Origin: Rhodoferax sp.
GTDB lineage: Bacteria > Pseudomonadota > Gammaproteobacteria > Burkholderiales > Burkholderiaceae_C
Reading direction: 5' to 3'
Assembly: GCA_024235935.1 (NCBI GenBank)
Contig: JACKLL010000003.1
Coordinates: forward strand, 62,001 to 126,000
Length of the DNA stretch: 64,000 nucleotides
The notes beneath the pieces are model-generated. The model saw only the letters and a program-made list of their open reading frames with translations, searched no databases and was not told the DNA's origin. The position numbers were made by a program, and so were the translations under genes. Shown here piece by piece: positions 27,286-35,114 of the stretch (positions are counted from its first letter, which is position 1; each line of letters starts with the position of its first letter).

Positions 27286-29019
27286 TCAGTGGTTCGCCGG
27301 GTCGTAGCGAAACCGCTTGTGCATGCTGCGCGCACGCGGGTCCGGCCGGGGAATGGCCGACAGCAGTGCCTGCGTATAGGGGTGGGTGGGTGCATCGCAG
27401 ACCTGGTCGGTCGGACCGGTCTCGACGATCTTGCCGCGGTACATCACTGCCACGCGATCGCAGAAATAGCGGATCACGGCGATGTCGTGGCTGATGAACA
27501 CGAAGGACAGCCCGAGCTTGTCCTGCAGGTTCAGCAGCAGGTCCAGCATCTGCGAGCGCAGCGACACGTCCAGTGCCGAGGTGGCCTCGTCGGCCACGAT
27601 GATGCGCGGGTTCAATGCCAGCGCGCGTGCGATGCCGATGCGCTGGCGCTGGCCGCCGGAGAAGGCGTGCGGATAGCGCTCGCGCCAGGCGGGGTCCAGG
27701 CCCACATTGCGCAGCAGTTCGGCCACGCGGTCGTCCAGATCCTTGCCCGTGGCCAGGCCATTGACCAGCAGCGGCTCGCCGACGATCTGGGCCACCGTCA
27801 TGCGCGGGTTCAGAGATCCGACCGGGTCCTGGAAGATCATGCGAATCTCGCGCCGGCAGTCCTTCAGCGTGGCCTTGTCGGTCTGCGCGATGTCCACGGT
27901 CGTGCCATCCGGCCGGCGGTACTCGATGGCGCCACCGTTGGGTTCGTAGACCCGCAGCAGGCAGCGGCCCATCGTGGTCTTGCCGGAGCCTGACTCACCG
28001 ACGATGCCCAGCGACTCGCCAGGCAGCAGGCTCAGCGACACGCCGTCCACCGCCTTGACCAGGGTCTTGCCGGCACCGAAATGCAGTTGCAGGTCGCGCA
28101 CCTGCAGAATCGGCTCGACCGTGCTGGCGATCGGCGGGCGCTGCAGCCGGATGTCGGCCGTGCGCCCGAGCTTGGTGACCGAGCCGATCAGCATCTGCGT
28201 ATACGGGTCCTGCGGCGCATGGAAGATGGTGTCGACCGATCCGGTCTCGACCACCTTGCCGTGGTTCATGACGATCACCTGGTCGGCAATCTCGGCCACC
28301 ACCCCCATGTCGTGCGTGATGAACATCACCGCCATGCCGTGGCTCTTCTGCAGGTTGCGGATCAGGTCCAGGATCTCGGCCTGTGTCGTCACGTCCAGGG
28401 CCGTGGTCGGCTCGTCGGCAATCAGCAGCGCCGGATTGCAGGCCAGCGCCATCGCAATCATCACGCGCTGGCGCATGCCGCCCGAAAATTCGAAGGTGTA
28501 GCGGTCGACCGCCTTGTCGGGGTTGGGAATCTCGACCTGGCCCAGCAGCTCGACACAGCGCGCGCGCGCCTGCGCCTTGTCCATCTTCAGGTGCAACGTC
28601 AGCACCTCCATGATCTGGTTGCCGACCGTGTGCACCGGCGACAGCGAGGACATCGGCTCCTGGAAGATCATCGCGATCTCGGCGCCACGCACAGCGCGGA
28701 TCTCGCGCGAGCGACGCCCCAGGCGTGCCAGGTCGACGCTGCTGCCGTCGGCACGGTGCAGCAGCATGGAGCCACTGACGATGCGGCCGGGCTCGTCGAC
28801 GATCTGCAGGATGGAACGTGCGGTGACACTCTTGCCGCTGCCGCTCTCGCCCACGACGCACAGCGTCTTGCCGCGCTCGACATCGAAGGACACGCCGTCG
28901 ACCGCCTTGATCGTTCCGGTGCGGGTCGGGAAGTGGGTGCGCAGGTCGCGCACCTGCAGCAGCACGCCGGACAGCGCCGTGCTGTCGGCTGCGGAGGTTT
29001 CAGAAGAAGCGTGCGTCAT
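27286..29019 (-). CDS. Dpp/Opp-type ABC transporter ATP-binding protein, two fused ATPase domains
   Basis: A 577-residue protein that joins the DppD and DppF-type ATPases in one chain. Domain 1: Walker A GESGSGKSV, FSGGMRQRVMIAMAL, LIADEPTTALDVT, HDMGVVAEI. Domain 2: GESGSGKTT, FSGGQRQRIGIARAL, IVADEATSALDV (Glu-Ala in the Walker B region where Glu-Pro is usual). Each domain ends with the oligopeptide-transporter C-terminal motif (DPYTQMLIGSV and HPYTQALLSAIPRP). It energises the two permeases encoded just upstream. Its ATG overlaps the stop of the permease gene (ATGA). Confidence 0.92.
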   Translation of the reverse strand: MTHASSETSAADSTALSGVLLQVRDLRTHFPTRTGTIKAVDGVSFDVERGKTLCVVGESGSGKSVTARSILQIVDEPGRIVSGSMLLHRADGSSVDLARLGRRSREIRAVRGAEIAMIFQEPMSSLSPVHTVGNQIMEVLTLHLKMDKAQARARCVELLGQVEIPNPDKAVDRYTFEFSGGMRQRVMIAMALACNPALLIADEPTTALDVTTQAEILDLIRNLQKSHGMAVMFITHDMGVVAEIADQVIVMNHGKVVETGSVDTIFHAPQDPYTQMLIGSVTKLGRTADIRLQRPPIASTVEPILQVRDLQLHFGAGKTLVKAVDGVSLSLLPGESLGIVGESGSGKTTMGRCLLRVYEPNGGAIEYRRPDGTTVDIAQTDKATLKDCRREIRMIFQDPVGSLNPRMTVAQIVGEPLLVNGLATGKDLDDRVAELLRNVGLDPAWRERYPHAFSGGQRQRIGIARALALNPRIIVADEATSALDVSLRSQMLDLLLNLQDKLGLSFVFISHDIAVIRYFCDRVAVMYRGKIVETGPTDQVCDAPTHPYTQALLSAIPRPDPRARSMHKRFRYDPANH

Positions 29020-30182
29020 TTGTTGTAGGGGTCGGATGCGTCACGCAGTCCGTCGCCGAGGAAGTTGAGCGCGATCACGGCCAGCACGACAGCGGCGCCG
29101 GGCAGGAACAGCCAGGGCGCGGTGGCGATGGAGCGGATGTTCTGCGCCTCGCGCAGCAGCACGCCCCAGGAGATGGTCGGAGGCTGAAGTCCCAGCCCCA
29201 GAAAGCTGAGCGAGGTCTCGGCCAGGATCATGGCGGGAATGGCCAGCGACACCGAGGCGATGATGTGGCTGGCAAAGCTCGGCAGCATGTGGCGGAAGAT
29301 GATGCGCCCCTCGGACACGCCGTCCAGCCGCGCCGCGGTGACGAACTCCTCGGTGCGCAGACTCAGGAAGCGGCCGCGCACCACCCGTGCCAGCTGGGCC
29401 CAGCCGGTCAGCGACAGGATCAGTGTGATCATGAAATAGTTCAGCGTCGCGGGCCAGTTCTGCGGCACCGCGGCCGACGCGGCCAGCCAGATCGGAATCG
29501 TCGGCAGGGACAGCACCAGTTCGATCACGCGCTGGATCACGAAGTCGATGCGCCCCCCGTAATAGCCGGAGATACCGCCCAGCACGATGCCGATGGTCAG
29601 CGCCAGCACCACGCCGACCAGACCGACCGACAGCGATATCTGGGTGCCGACCATGATGCGGCTGAACACGCAACGCCCCAGCCGGTCTGCGCCAAAGAAG
29701 AACAGCGGCTGGCGTTCCTGGTTCGACGCGAACAGGTGGATGTTGGTGGTGAAAAGGCCCAGCACCGAGTACTCGTAGCCTTCGCCGAACATCTTCAGGT
29801 AGACCTTGCGCTTGTCGTCGGCCTTGTAGATCGCCGCCAGCGTCTGCGGGTCGCGCGTGAGCACATAGGGATGGATGTAGGGCCGTATCGACCAGCTGCC
29901 ATCTTCGGCGCTGTCGATGAAATGCAGCGCCTGCGGCGGATGAAATGCCGAGCGGGTGTTCTGCTGCGACGGATCGTTGACGGCAAAGAAGCCTGGAACG
30001 ATGGCGATCACATACAGAATGACCGTGACGACCAGGCCGGCCATGGCCAGGCGGTGACGCTTGAACGCCCACCAGACCAGTTGCCACTGTGAGGCGACGG
30101 CCAGTCGCGTCGAGACATCAGGCGCGTCGTTCTCCACGGGAACGGGAGCGGCAGGAGAGGAAACGGTGGTGGCGGCAGTCAT
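29016..30182 (-). CDS. Dpp/Opp-type ABC transporter permease (DppC type) with a large periplasmic insertion
   Basis: A 388-residue inner-membrane permease. TM1 lies in MAGLVVTVILYVIAIVPGFF. Between TM1 and TM2 there is a roughly 100-residue loop (HPPQALHFIDSAEDG through FASNQERQPLFF) longer than in classical DppC. The normal core follows: FFGADRLGRCVFSRIMVGTQISLSVGL split over adjacent blocks, the EAA loop EEFVTAARLDGVSEGRIIFRHMLP, and LGLGLQPPTISWGVLL. The large loop resembles permeases of glycoside or sugar-acid importers more than true dipeptide permeases. Partner of the permease encoded 6 bases upstream. Confidence 0.9.
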   Translation of the reverse strand: MTAATTVSSPAAPVPVENDAPDVSTRLAVASQWQLVWWAFKRHRLAMAGLVVTVILYVIAIVPGFFAVNDPSQQNTRSAFHPPQALHFIDSAEDGSWSIRPYIHPYVLTRDPQTLAAIYKADDKRKVYLKMFGEGYEYSVLGLFTTNIHLFASNQERQPLFFFGADRLGRCVFSRIMVGTQISLSVGLVGVVLALTIGIVLGGISGYYGGRIDFVIQRVIELVLSLPTIPIWLAASAAVPQNWPATLNYFMITLILSLTGWAQLARVVRGRFLSLRTEEFVTAARLDGVSEGRIIFRHMLPSFASHIIASVSLAIPAMILAETSLSFLGLGLQPPTISWGVLLREAQNIRSIATAPWLFLPGAAVVLAVIALNFLGDGLRDASDPYNK

Positions 30183-30187
30183 GGTGC

Positions 30188-31174
30188 TTACTCGAGACGG
30201 ATGCGCGGATCGACCAGCGCCAGAAGAATGTCACTGACCAGCGAGCCCAGCACCGTGAGCGCGCAGATCAGCAGGATGAAGGCGCCGGCCAGGTACATGT
30301 CCTGGCTCATCAGCGACTGCAGCAACAAGGGCCCGGCCGTCGGAAGGCTCAGCACGATGGCCACGATGATGGAACCCGAGACCAGGTTGGGCAGCAGCCA
30401 CGCGATGGTCGAGATGAACGGGTTCAGCGCCAGCCGCATCGGGTACTTGACCAGCAGCGTGAACTCGGACAGTCCCTTGGCCCGCGCCGTCGTCACATAG
30501 GGTTTGTGCAATTCGTCCAGCATGTTGGCCCGCATCACGCGGATCAGGCTGGCAGTTCCCGATACGGCCAGGATGATGACCGGAATCCACAGGTGATGCA
30601 GCAGGTCGATGGTCTTGGCCATGCTCCAGGGCGCGTTCTGGAACTGCTCCGAAAACAGTCCGCCGACATCCTGTCCGAATTCGATGGCGGCGATGTACAT
30701 CAGCACCAGCGCCAGCAGAAAGCTGGGCACCGCCAGGCCGACGAAGGACAGGCCGGTCACCAGGTAGTCGGCAATCGAGTATTTCTTGACCGCCGAGAAC
30801 ACACCCACGGGCAGCGCAATACCCCAGGTCATCAGCAAGGCCGAGAACGTGAGCACCAGCGTCAGCGCCATGCGCTCCCAGATCAGGTCGCCCACCGGTT
30901 GCTGCCACTCGAAGCTGAGTCCGAAATCGCCATGCAGCAGGATGTTGGAGATCCATTTCCAGTACTGCACGATCATCGGCTGATCGAGTCCGAAGCGGTT
31001 GCGCAGGTCGACCGCCGTGTTCTGGTCGACCACCTCGTTGGACGCGGCCAGTGTGGCGATATAGCTCGTGACGAAGTCACCCGGCGGCAGCTGGATGAGG
31101 ACAAAGGACAGAAAGCTGATGGCGATCAGGAACGGCAGCATCCAGAACAGCCGCTTGATGATGAACTTCAACAT
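30188..31174 (-). CDS. Dpp/Opp-type ABC transporter permease (DppB type)
   Basis: A 328-residue permease with six predicted membrane segments. It begins FIIKRLFWMLPFLIAISFLSF, the standard DppB first segment, followed by RFGLDQPMIVQYWKWISNIL and GDFGLSFEWQQPV. The EAA-like loop is HKPYVTTARAKGLSEFTLLVKYPMR split over adjacent blocks, and it ends with SDILLALVDPRIRLE, the usual C-terminus. It lies between the binding-protein gene and the second permease, in the order binding protein, B, C, ATPase. Confidence 0.92.
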   Translation of the reverse strand: MLKFIIKRLFWMLPFLIAISFLSFVLIQLPPGDFVTSYIATLAASNEVVDQNTAVDLRNRFGLDQPMIVQYWKWISNILLHGDFGLSFEWQQPVGDLIWERMALTLVLTFSALLMTWGIALPVGVFSAVKKYSIADYLVTGLSFVGLAVPSFLLALVLMYIAAIEFGQDVGGLFSEQFQNAPWSMAKTIDLLHHLWIPVIILAVSGTASLIRVMRANMLDELHKPYVTTARAKGLSEFTLLVKYPMRLALNPFISTIAWLLPNLVSGSIIVAIVLSLPTAGPLLLQSLMSQDMYLAGAFILLICALTVLGSLVSDILLALVDPRIRLE

Positions 31175-31257
31175 GCAGGAATTTCCTCAGGCACTTGGCA
31201 GGTGTGCAGACTCGCGCCGGCACACGCCCGAAGACGCGTGCCGGCAGCCAGAATGAC

Positions 31258-33216
31258 TCAGGTCTTCGTGAAGAAGAACTGTTGCGGCAGCGCCGGGCCC
31301 GGGTTGGGCCAGGACCAGGCGTTGGGATAGCTCTTGGGCACGTTCTGCAGATTGTTTTTCGCAATACCGAAGGAGTTGACTGCCAGGCAGACGCCGATGG
31401 TCTCGAAGGCCTCGCCGCACAGGTCGAACACCTGCTTCATCAGCTCGCCGCGCTTCTTGAGGTCGGCGGTGGCACGTGCGGCGTCGTACAGCTTCATGCG
31501 CTGCTTCTGGCTCTCGGGCGGCTCCATCCCATCCTTGCCGCCAGACACATACCAGGTCGCCCACGGAATCGCGTAGCGGGTGCCCTGCGTGTGCGAGGCA
31601 AAAAGGTCGCGCGGATCGAGCATGGGATCCAGTCCGCCCGGGCCAGGCCAGGTCGCTGCATCATGGTCATTGCTGTCGCCACGCGTGTAGTACAGCGCGC
31701 GTTCGATGGTATTGACCTTGATGTCCACGCCGATGTCAGCCCAGTGGCGCTTGACCAGCTCGAGCGTGTCGACCGCGTCCGGATACAGCGTGGGGATCAC
31801 GTCGATCGAGAAAAACACCTTCTGCCCGTCGGGACGCAGGCGGAAGTTCTGACCATCACGCTTGTTGTAGCCGAGCTTGTCCAGGATCTCGTTGGCCTGC
31901 TTGGGATCGTGCTGCGTGAACTGGCGTGCGAGTTTCTCGTTGAACCAGGGATGGCTGGGCCGCGGGCCGGCCTGGTAGGGCTCGGACTGGCCCAGGTACA
32001 CCAATTCGATGATCTCCTTGCGGTTCATGCCCAGCGACAAGGCCTGGCGGAACTGCTTGTTGCCGAACATCTCGCGCATCTTCGGGTCCTTGTGCGTGAG
32101 GTTCAGGTAGATCTGCACCTGCTGCGATCCGGCGTTGATCAGTTCGATCAATCGGTAGTCGCCCTTCTTCATGTTCTGCGACAGCGTCGGCTTGTTCTGC
32201 AGCGAGTCGATGTGGCGCTCCTGGATGTCGAGCTTGCCCGACAAGGCGTCGAGCATCAGCGACTCCACGTCCTGCGCAATGCCGAAGGCCAGCCGGTCGA
32301 TGTACGGCAGTTGCTGGCCGCTTTGGTCGACCTGCCAGAAGTACGGGTTGCGCTCCATGACGACACGCGTGGCACCCCCGGTGTAGGGCTCGGTGATGAC
32401 CCACGGATCCAGCGTCGGCTTCTCCGGATTGCTCCAGCGCGACGGAATCTCGATGTCACCGCACTTGGAACGGAACAAGGCACCCCAGTCCGACATGTTT
32501 GCGGCCTTGGCCAGCTCGCCCACCTTGGGGTTGTACTTGGGATGGAACTGGCTGCAGTAATGCTTGCAGAACAGCGTCGGGTGCTGGCCCAGTGGCGTGG
32601 CCAGTTGCTCCAGGAACAGCGCATACGGGCTGGCAAAGGTGAACTTCACCGTGGTGTCGTTGACCTTCACCACCTGGGCCGGCTTGTTCGAGATCGTCAT
32701 CGTCGACGGCGCAGACTTGTAAAGCTCGGTGTTGTAGACACAGTCGTTCATCGAGAACAGGATGTCGTCGGCGGTGAACGGCTTGCCGTCCGACCATTTC
32801 ATGCCCGGACGCAGCGTGAACGTGAATTCGGTGGCGTTGGCATTGACCTCCCACTTGGAGGCGACGTTGGGCAGCACCTCGGTGAAAGCCAGGTTCCAGC
32901 GCACCAGGCCCTGGTTGCCGACCAGACGCAGGATGCCGTTGTGGTCGGAACTGCCACGCAGCCCGCGCCGCAGCGCGCCACCATAGGCACCCAGCTTGTC
33001 GACCTGTACCACCATCGGCGCGGACGGCAGGCGCTTTGCCAGTGCGGGGAGCTTGCCATCCGCGACCATCTTGGCCAGGGCGGGCGCTTCCTTGCTTTGC
33101 TGGGCCAGCACCTTGCCGCCGAAGCCGGCAAGTGCTGCCGCACCGGCAAATCCTTTGAGGACCTTGCGGCGACCGGCATTGGTGGAAGAGTTCAGATCGG
33201 GAACGCGGCGTTTCAT
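31258..33216 (-). CDS. ABC transporter substrate-binding protein, SBP_bac_5 family, Tat-exported
   Basis: A 652-residue periplasmic binding protein, longer than DppA/OppA. The N-terminus has a twin-arginine signal, GRRKVLKGFAGAAALAGFG ending VLAQ, so it is exported folded. Family blocks: ATEFTFTLRPGMKWSDGKPF, TADDILFSMNDCVYN, QALSLGMNRKEIIELVYLG, GVDIKVNTIERALYY and ATWPGPGGLDPMLDPRDLF. Proteins of this size and type feed Dpp-like importers for plant-derived saccharides and sugar acids rather than peptides. With three acid-sugar dehydratases downstream, an aldarate, aldonate or uronide ligand is likely. A candidate FadR-type operator lies 33 bases upstream of its start codon. Confidence 0.9.
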   Translation of the reverse strand: MKRRVPDLNSSTNAGRRKVLKGFAGAAALAGFGGKVLAQQSKEAPALAKMVADGKLPALAKRLPSAPMVVQVDKLGAYGGALRRGLRGSSDHNGILRLVGNQGLVRWNLAFTEVLPNVASKWEVNANATEFTFTLRPGMKWSDGKPFTADDILFSMNDCVYNTELYKSAPSTMTISNKPAQVVKVNDTTVKFTFASPYALFLEQLATPLGQHPTLFCKHYCSQFHPKYNPKVGELAKAANMSDWGALFRSKCGDIEIPSRWSNPEKPTLDPWVITEPYTGGATRVVMERNPYFWQVDQSGQQLPYIDRLAFGIAQDVESLMLDALSGKLDIQERHIDSLQNKPTLSQNMKKGDYRLIELINAGSQQVQIYLNLTHKDPKMREMFGNKQFRQALSLGMNRKEIIELVYLGQSEPYQAGPRPSHPWFNEKLARQFTQHDPKQANEILDKLGYNKRDGQNFRLRPDGQKVFFSIDVIPTLYPDAVDTLELVKRHWADIGVDIKVNTIERALYYTRGDSNDHDAATWPGPGGLDPMLDPRDLFASHTQGTRYAIPWATWYVSGGKDGMEPPESQKQRMKLYDAARATADLKKRGELMKQVFDLCGEAFETIGVCLAVNSFGIAKNNLQNVPKSYPNAWSWPNPGPALPQQFFFTKT

Positions 33217-33248
33217 GGATGTCTCCGGGAGTGGATTTGTGGGCGACT

Positions 33249-33259
33249 TTGTCAGACAA
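33249..33259. promoter_or_regulatory. Candidate FadR/GntR operator TTGTCAGACAA (site 1)
   Basis: The sequence TTGTCAGACAA, extended to a perfect 6-bp inverted repeat TTTGTC-A-GACAAA, fits the TnGTnnnACnA pattern of FCD-type GntR regulators. It lies 33 bases upstream of the binding-protein start. A second palindrome, TTGAC-T-GTCAA, follows at 33264-33274. The likely cognate regulator is the FadR-type gene at 34361. Confidence 0.55.
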
Positions 33260-33345
33260 ATTTTTGACTGTCAACTAAGGTTAAACCCTAGCTCCCTTGC
33301 AAAATCCGAAAAACTTGAAATAAGATGCGCCGCCTGAGTCTATTT

Positions 33346-33356
33346 TTGTATGACAA
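33346..33356. promoter_or_regulatory. Candidate FadR/GntR operator TTGTATGACAA (site 2)
   Basis: TTGTATGACAA has the same TTGTnnGACAA form as site 1 and lies 75 bases upstream of the DapA-family gene on the plus strand. The two sites are about 97 bases apart centre to centre in the divergent promoter region, which suits joint control of both transcripts. Confidence 0.55.
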
Positions 33357-33430
33357 CTTTGCATTCGTCATATGCCTGAAAATCCCCCGCGCGCCTGTCC
33401 CGCCGGGCCAACCAAGCTGACGCCACGACC

Positions 33431-34354
33431 ATGATGAAAACCTCTGCCCTGCATCTCGATGAATTCGCCAGCACCGTACTGGCGGTGCCACCGCTGGCGC
33501 GTCGCGCCGACATGTCGATCGACGCCGAAGAGAACCGCAAGCTGGTGCGGCACATCGAGTCGGGCGACCAGCGCATCCTCTTGTACGGCGGCAATGCCAA
33601 CATCTACCACTGCGGCATCGCCGACTATGGGCAGATGCTCGACATGCTGGCCGATGCGGCTGCGCCGCAGACCCGGGTGATTCCCGCCATCGGGCCGGAT
33701 TTCGGCAAGATGATGGACCAGGCGCAGTTGCTGCGCGGCAGCGGCTACCAGACAGCGATGGTGTTGCCGATGCAGGGCTTCACCAGCGAACAGGGTGTGG
33801 CCGACGGCATTCGCCGCTTTGTCGATGCGGCGCAGATGCCGGTCACGCTGTACCTCAAGAGCGAAAGCTACATCGACATCGAGCGGCTCGGCAGCCTGGT
33901 CGACGAAGGTCGCGTCGTGGTCGTCAAATACGCGGTGGTCCGCGAGGACCCTGCAACCGATCCATTCCTGGAGCGCCTCATCACACGCATTTCAGCCAGC
34001 CGCATCGTCAGTGGCATGGGCGAGCGACCTGCGCCGGTGCACCTGACCCGCTTCGGCCTGGCATCGTTCACCACCGGTTGCGGCTGCATCGCTCCCAAGG
34101 CCTGCATGCAGTTGCTGCGCGCGCTCAAACAAGGCGACACGGGCAGCACCGAAGCCCTGATGGCGCAGTTCATGCCATTGGAGACGCTGCGCGAGTCGGT
34201 ATCATTGATCCGCGTTTTGCACGACGCCGTGAGCTTTTGCGGCGTCGCCGACATGGGCGCGCAACTGCCGCTGCTGAGTGGCTCTCCGCCCGGGATCCAT
34301 GGTCAGATCAAGGCACTGGCCGATACCCTGCTGGCATTCGAACGAAGTTTATGA
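33431..34354 (+). CDS. DapA-family (dihydrodipicolinate synthase / N-acetylneuraminate lyase) lyase
   Basis: A 307-residue class I aldolase-fold protein. The Schiff-base lysine is Lys166 in RVVVVKYAVVRE and the usual active-site tyrosine is Tyr141 in PVTLYLKSES; FVDAAQMPVTLYLK is the familiar strand before them. The N-terminal GGNANIYHCG replaces the common GTTGE. Family members condense or cleave pyruvate-type keto acids, and some are 5-dehydro-4-deoxyglucarate dehydratases. Since glucarate-type dehydratases are nearby and the FadR-type regulator gene follows by 6 bases, a role in converting the deoxy-keto-aldarate they make is the most likely, but the divergent N-terminus leaves this open. 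Confidence 0.78.
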   Translation: MMKTSALHLDEFASTVLAVPPLARRADMSIDAEENRKLVRHIESGDQRILLYGGNANIYHCGIADYGQMLDMLADAAAPQTRVIPAIGPDFGKMMDQAQLLRGSGYQTAMVLPMQGFTSEQGVADGIRRFVDAAQMPVTLYLKSESYIDIERLGSLVDEGRVVVVKYAVVREDPATDPFLERLITRISASRIVSGMGERPAPVHLTRFGLASFTTGCGCIAPKACMQLLRALKQGDTGSTEALMAQFMPLETLRESVSLIRVLHDAVSFCGVADMGAQLPLLSGSPPGIHGQIKALADTLLAFERSL

Positions 34355-34360
34355 AAACAC

Positions 34361-35077
34361 ATGGCCGACATTGACACCCGCACCGGCGTTGGCGCACAGG
34401 CGCGCACCGGTGTCGTGGACCGCATCTACCGCGAGGTGCTGGCATCCATCATTGCCGGCGAGTTCCGCGAAGGCGACAAGCTCCCGACCGAGCTGGCGCT
34501 GACCGAGCGCTTCGCGGCTTCGCGGCCGGCCATCCGCGAAGCTTTGGCGCGTCTGCGCGCCGATGGTGTCACCGTCACACGCCAGGGATCCGGCACGGTC
34601 GTGCAACGCCGGCCCGACCCGGAGATGCCCCGCTTCACCCCCCTGGAGAACCTTTCCGACGTGCAGCGCTGCTTCGAGTTTCGCTTCGTCATCGAGTCCG
34701 GCGCGGCGGAACTGGCGGCTGGCAAGGCCGGTCCGGCAGACATGGCAGCCATCGAGCAGAGCTTTCGCAACCTGGATACCGTCATTGCGGAACACACGCT
34801 CGGTGCCCGCGAGGACTTCGAATTCCATCTCGCGCTGGCGCGGGCTTCGCACAACCAGTTCTTCGTGTCGGCCATTGCCCAGATGCAGGAGCAGGTCATG
34901 GTGAGCATGAACCTGATGCGCAACCTGACGCTGACCAAGAGCGTGGAGCGCCAGCAACTGGTGCAGGCCGAACACGCCGCCATCGTTGCCGCCTTGCGCC
35001 GGCACGACGGCCCCGGCGCTGGCCTGGCGATGCGCCAGCACCTGGAGAACGCACGCAACCGCATGTTCGGGGCCTGA
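34361..35077 (+). CDS. GntR-family (FadR subfamily) transcriptional regulator
   Basis: A 238-residue FCD-domain regulator. Winged helix: VVDRIYREVLASIIAGEFRE, GDKLPTELALTERFAASRPA and IREALARLRADGVTVTRQGSG. Effector domain: FRFVIESGAAELAA, EDFEFHLALARASHNQFF, EHAAIVAALRRHDGPGAG and MRQHLENARNRMF, with the Asp and two or three His positions expected of a metal-binding FCD pocket. It is encoded 6 bases after the DapA-family gene, so it is probably autoregulated with it. Two TTGTnnGACAA sites in the shared upstream region are its likely targets, and the Dpp-type importer operon its likely regulon. Confidence 0.9.
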   Translation: MADIDTRTGVGAQARTGVVDRIYREVLASIIAGEFREGDKLPTELALTERFAASRPAIREALARLRADGVTVTRQGSGTVVQRRPDPEMPRFTPLENLSDVQRCFEFRFVIESGAAELAAGKAGPADMAAIEQSFRNLDTVIAEHTLGAREDFEFHLALARASHNQFFVSAIAQMQEQVMVSMNLMRNLTLTKSVERQQLVQAEHAAIVAALRRHDGPGAGLAMRQHLENARNRMFGA

Positions 35078-35086
35078 GGCGCGTGC

Positions 35087-35108
35087 GCGGCGGCAGCCGA
35101 TCCGCCGC
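35087..35108. terminator. Weak hairpin between convergent genes
   Basis: GCGGCGG and CCGCCGC can pair over an 8-base loop in the short gap between the FadR-type regulator stop and the convergent amidohydrolase stop. No T run is present; the call rests on position. Confidence 0.35.
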
Positions 35109-35114
35109 CCATGC

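Noticed and set aside
31195..33267. A 690-codon plus-strand open frame opposite the Tat-exported binding protein
   Set aside because: High-GC shadow: no recognisable domain, and the opposite strand encodes a clear SBP_bac_5 protein.
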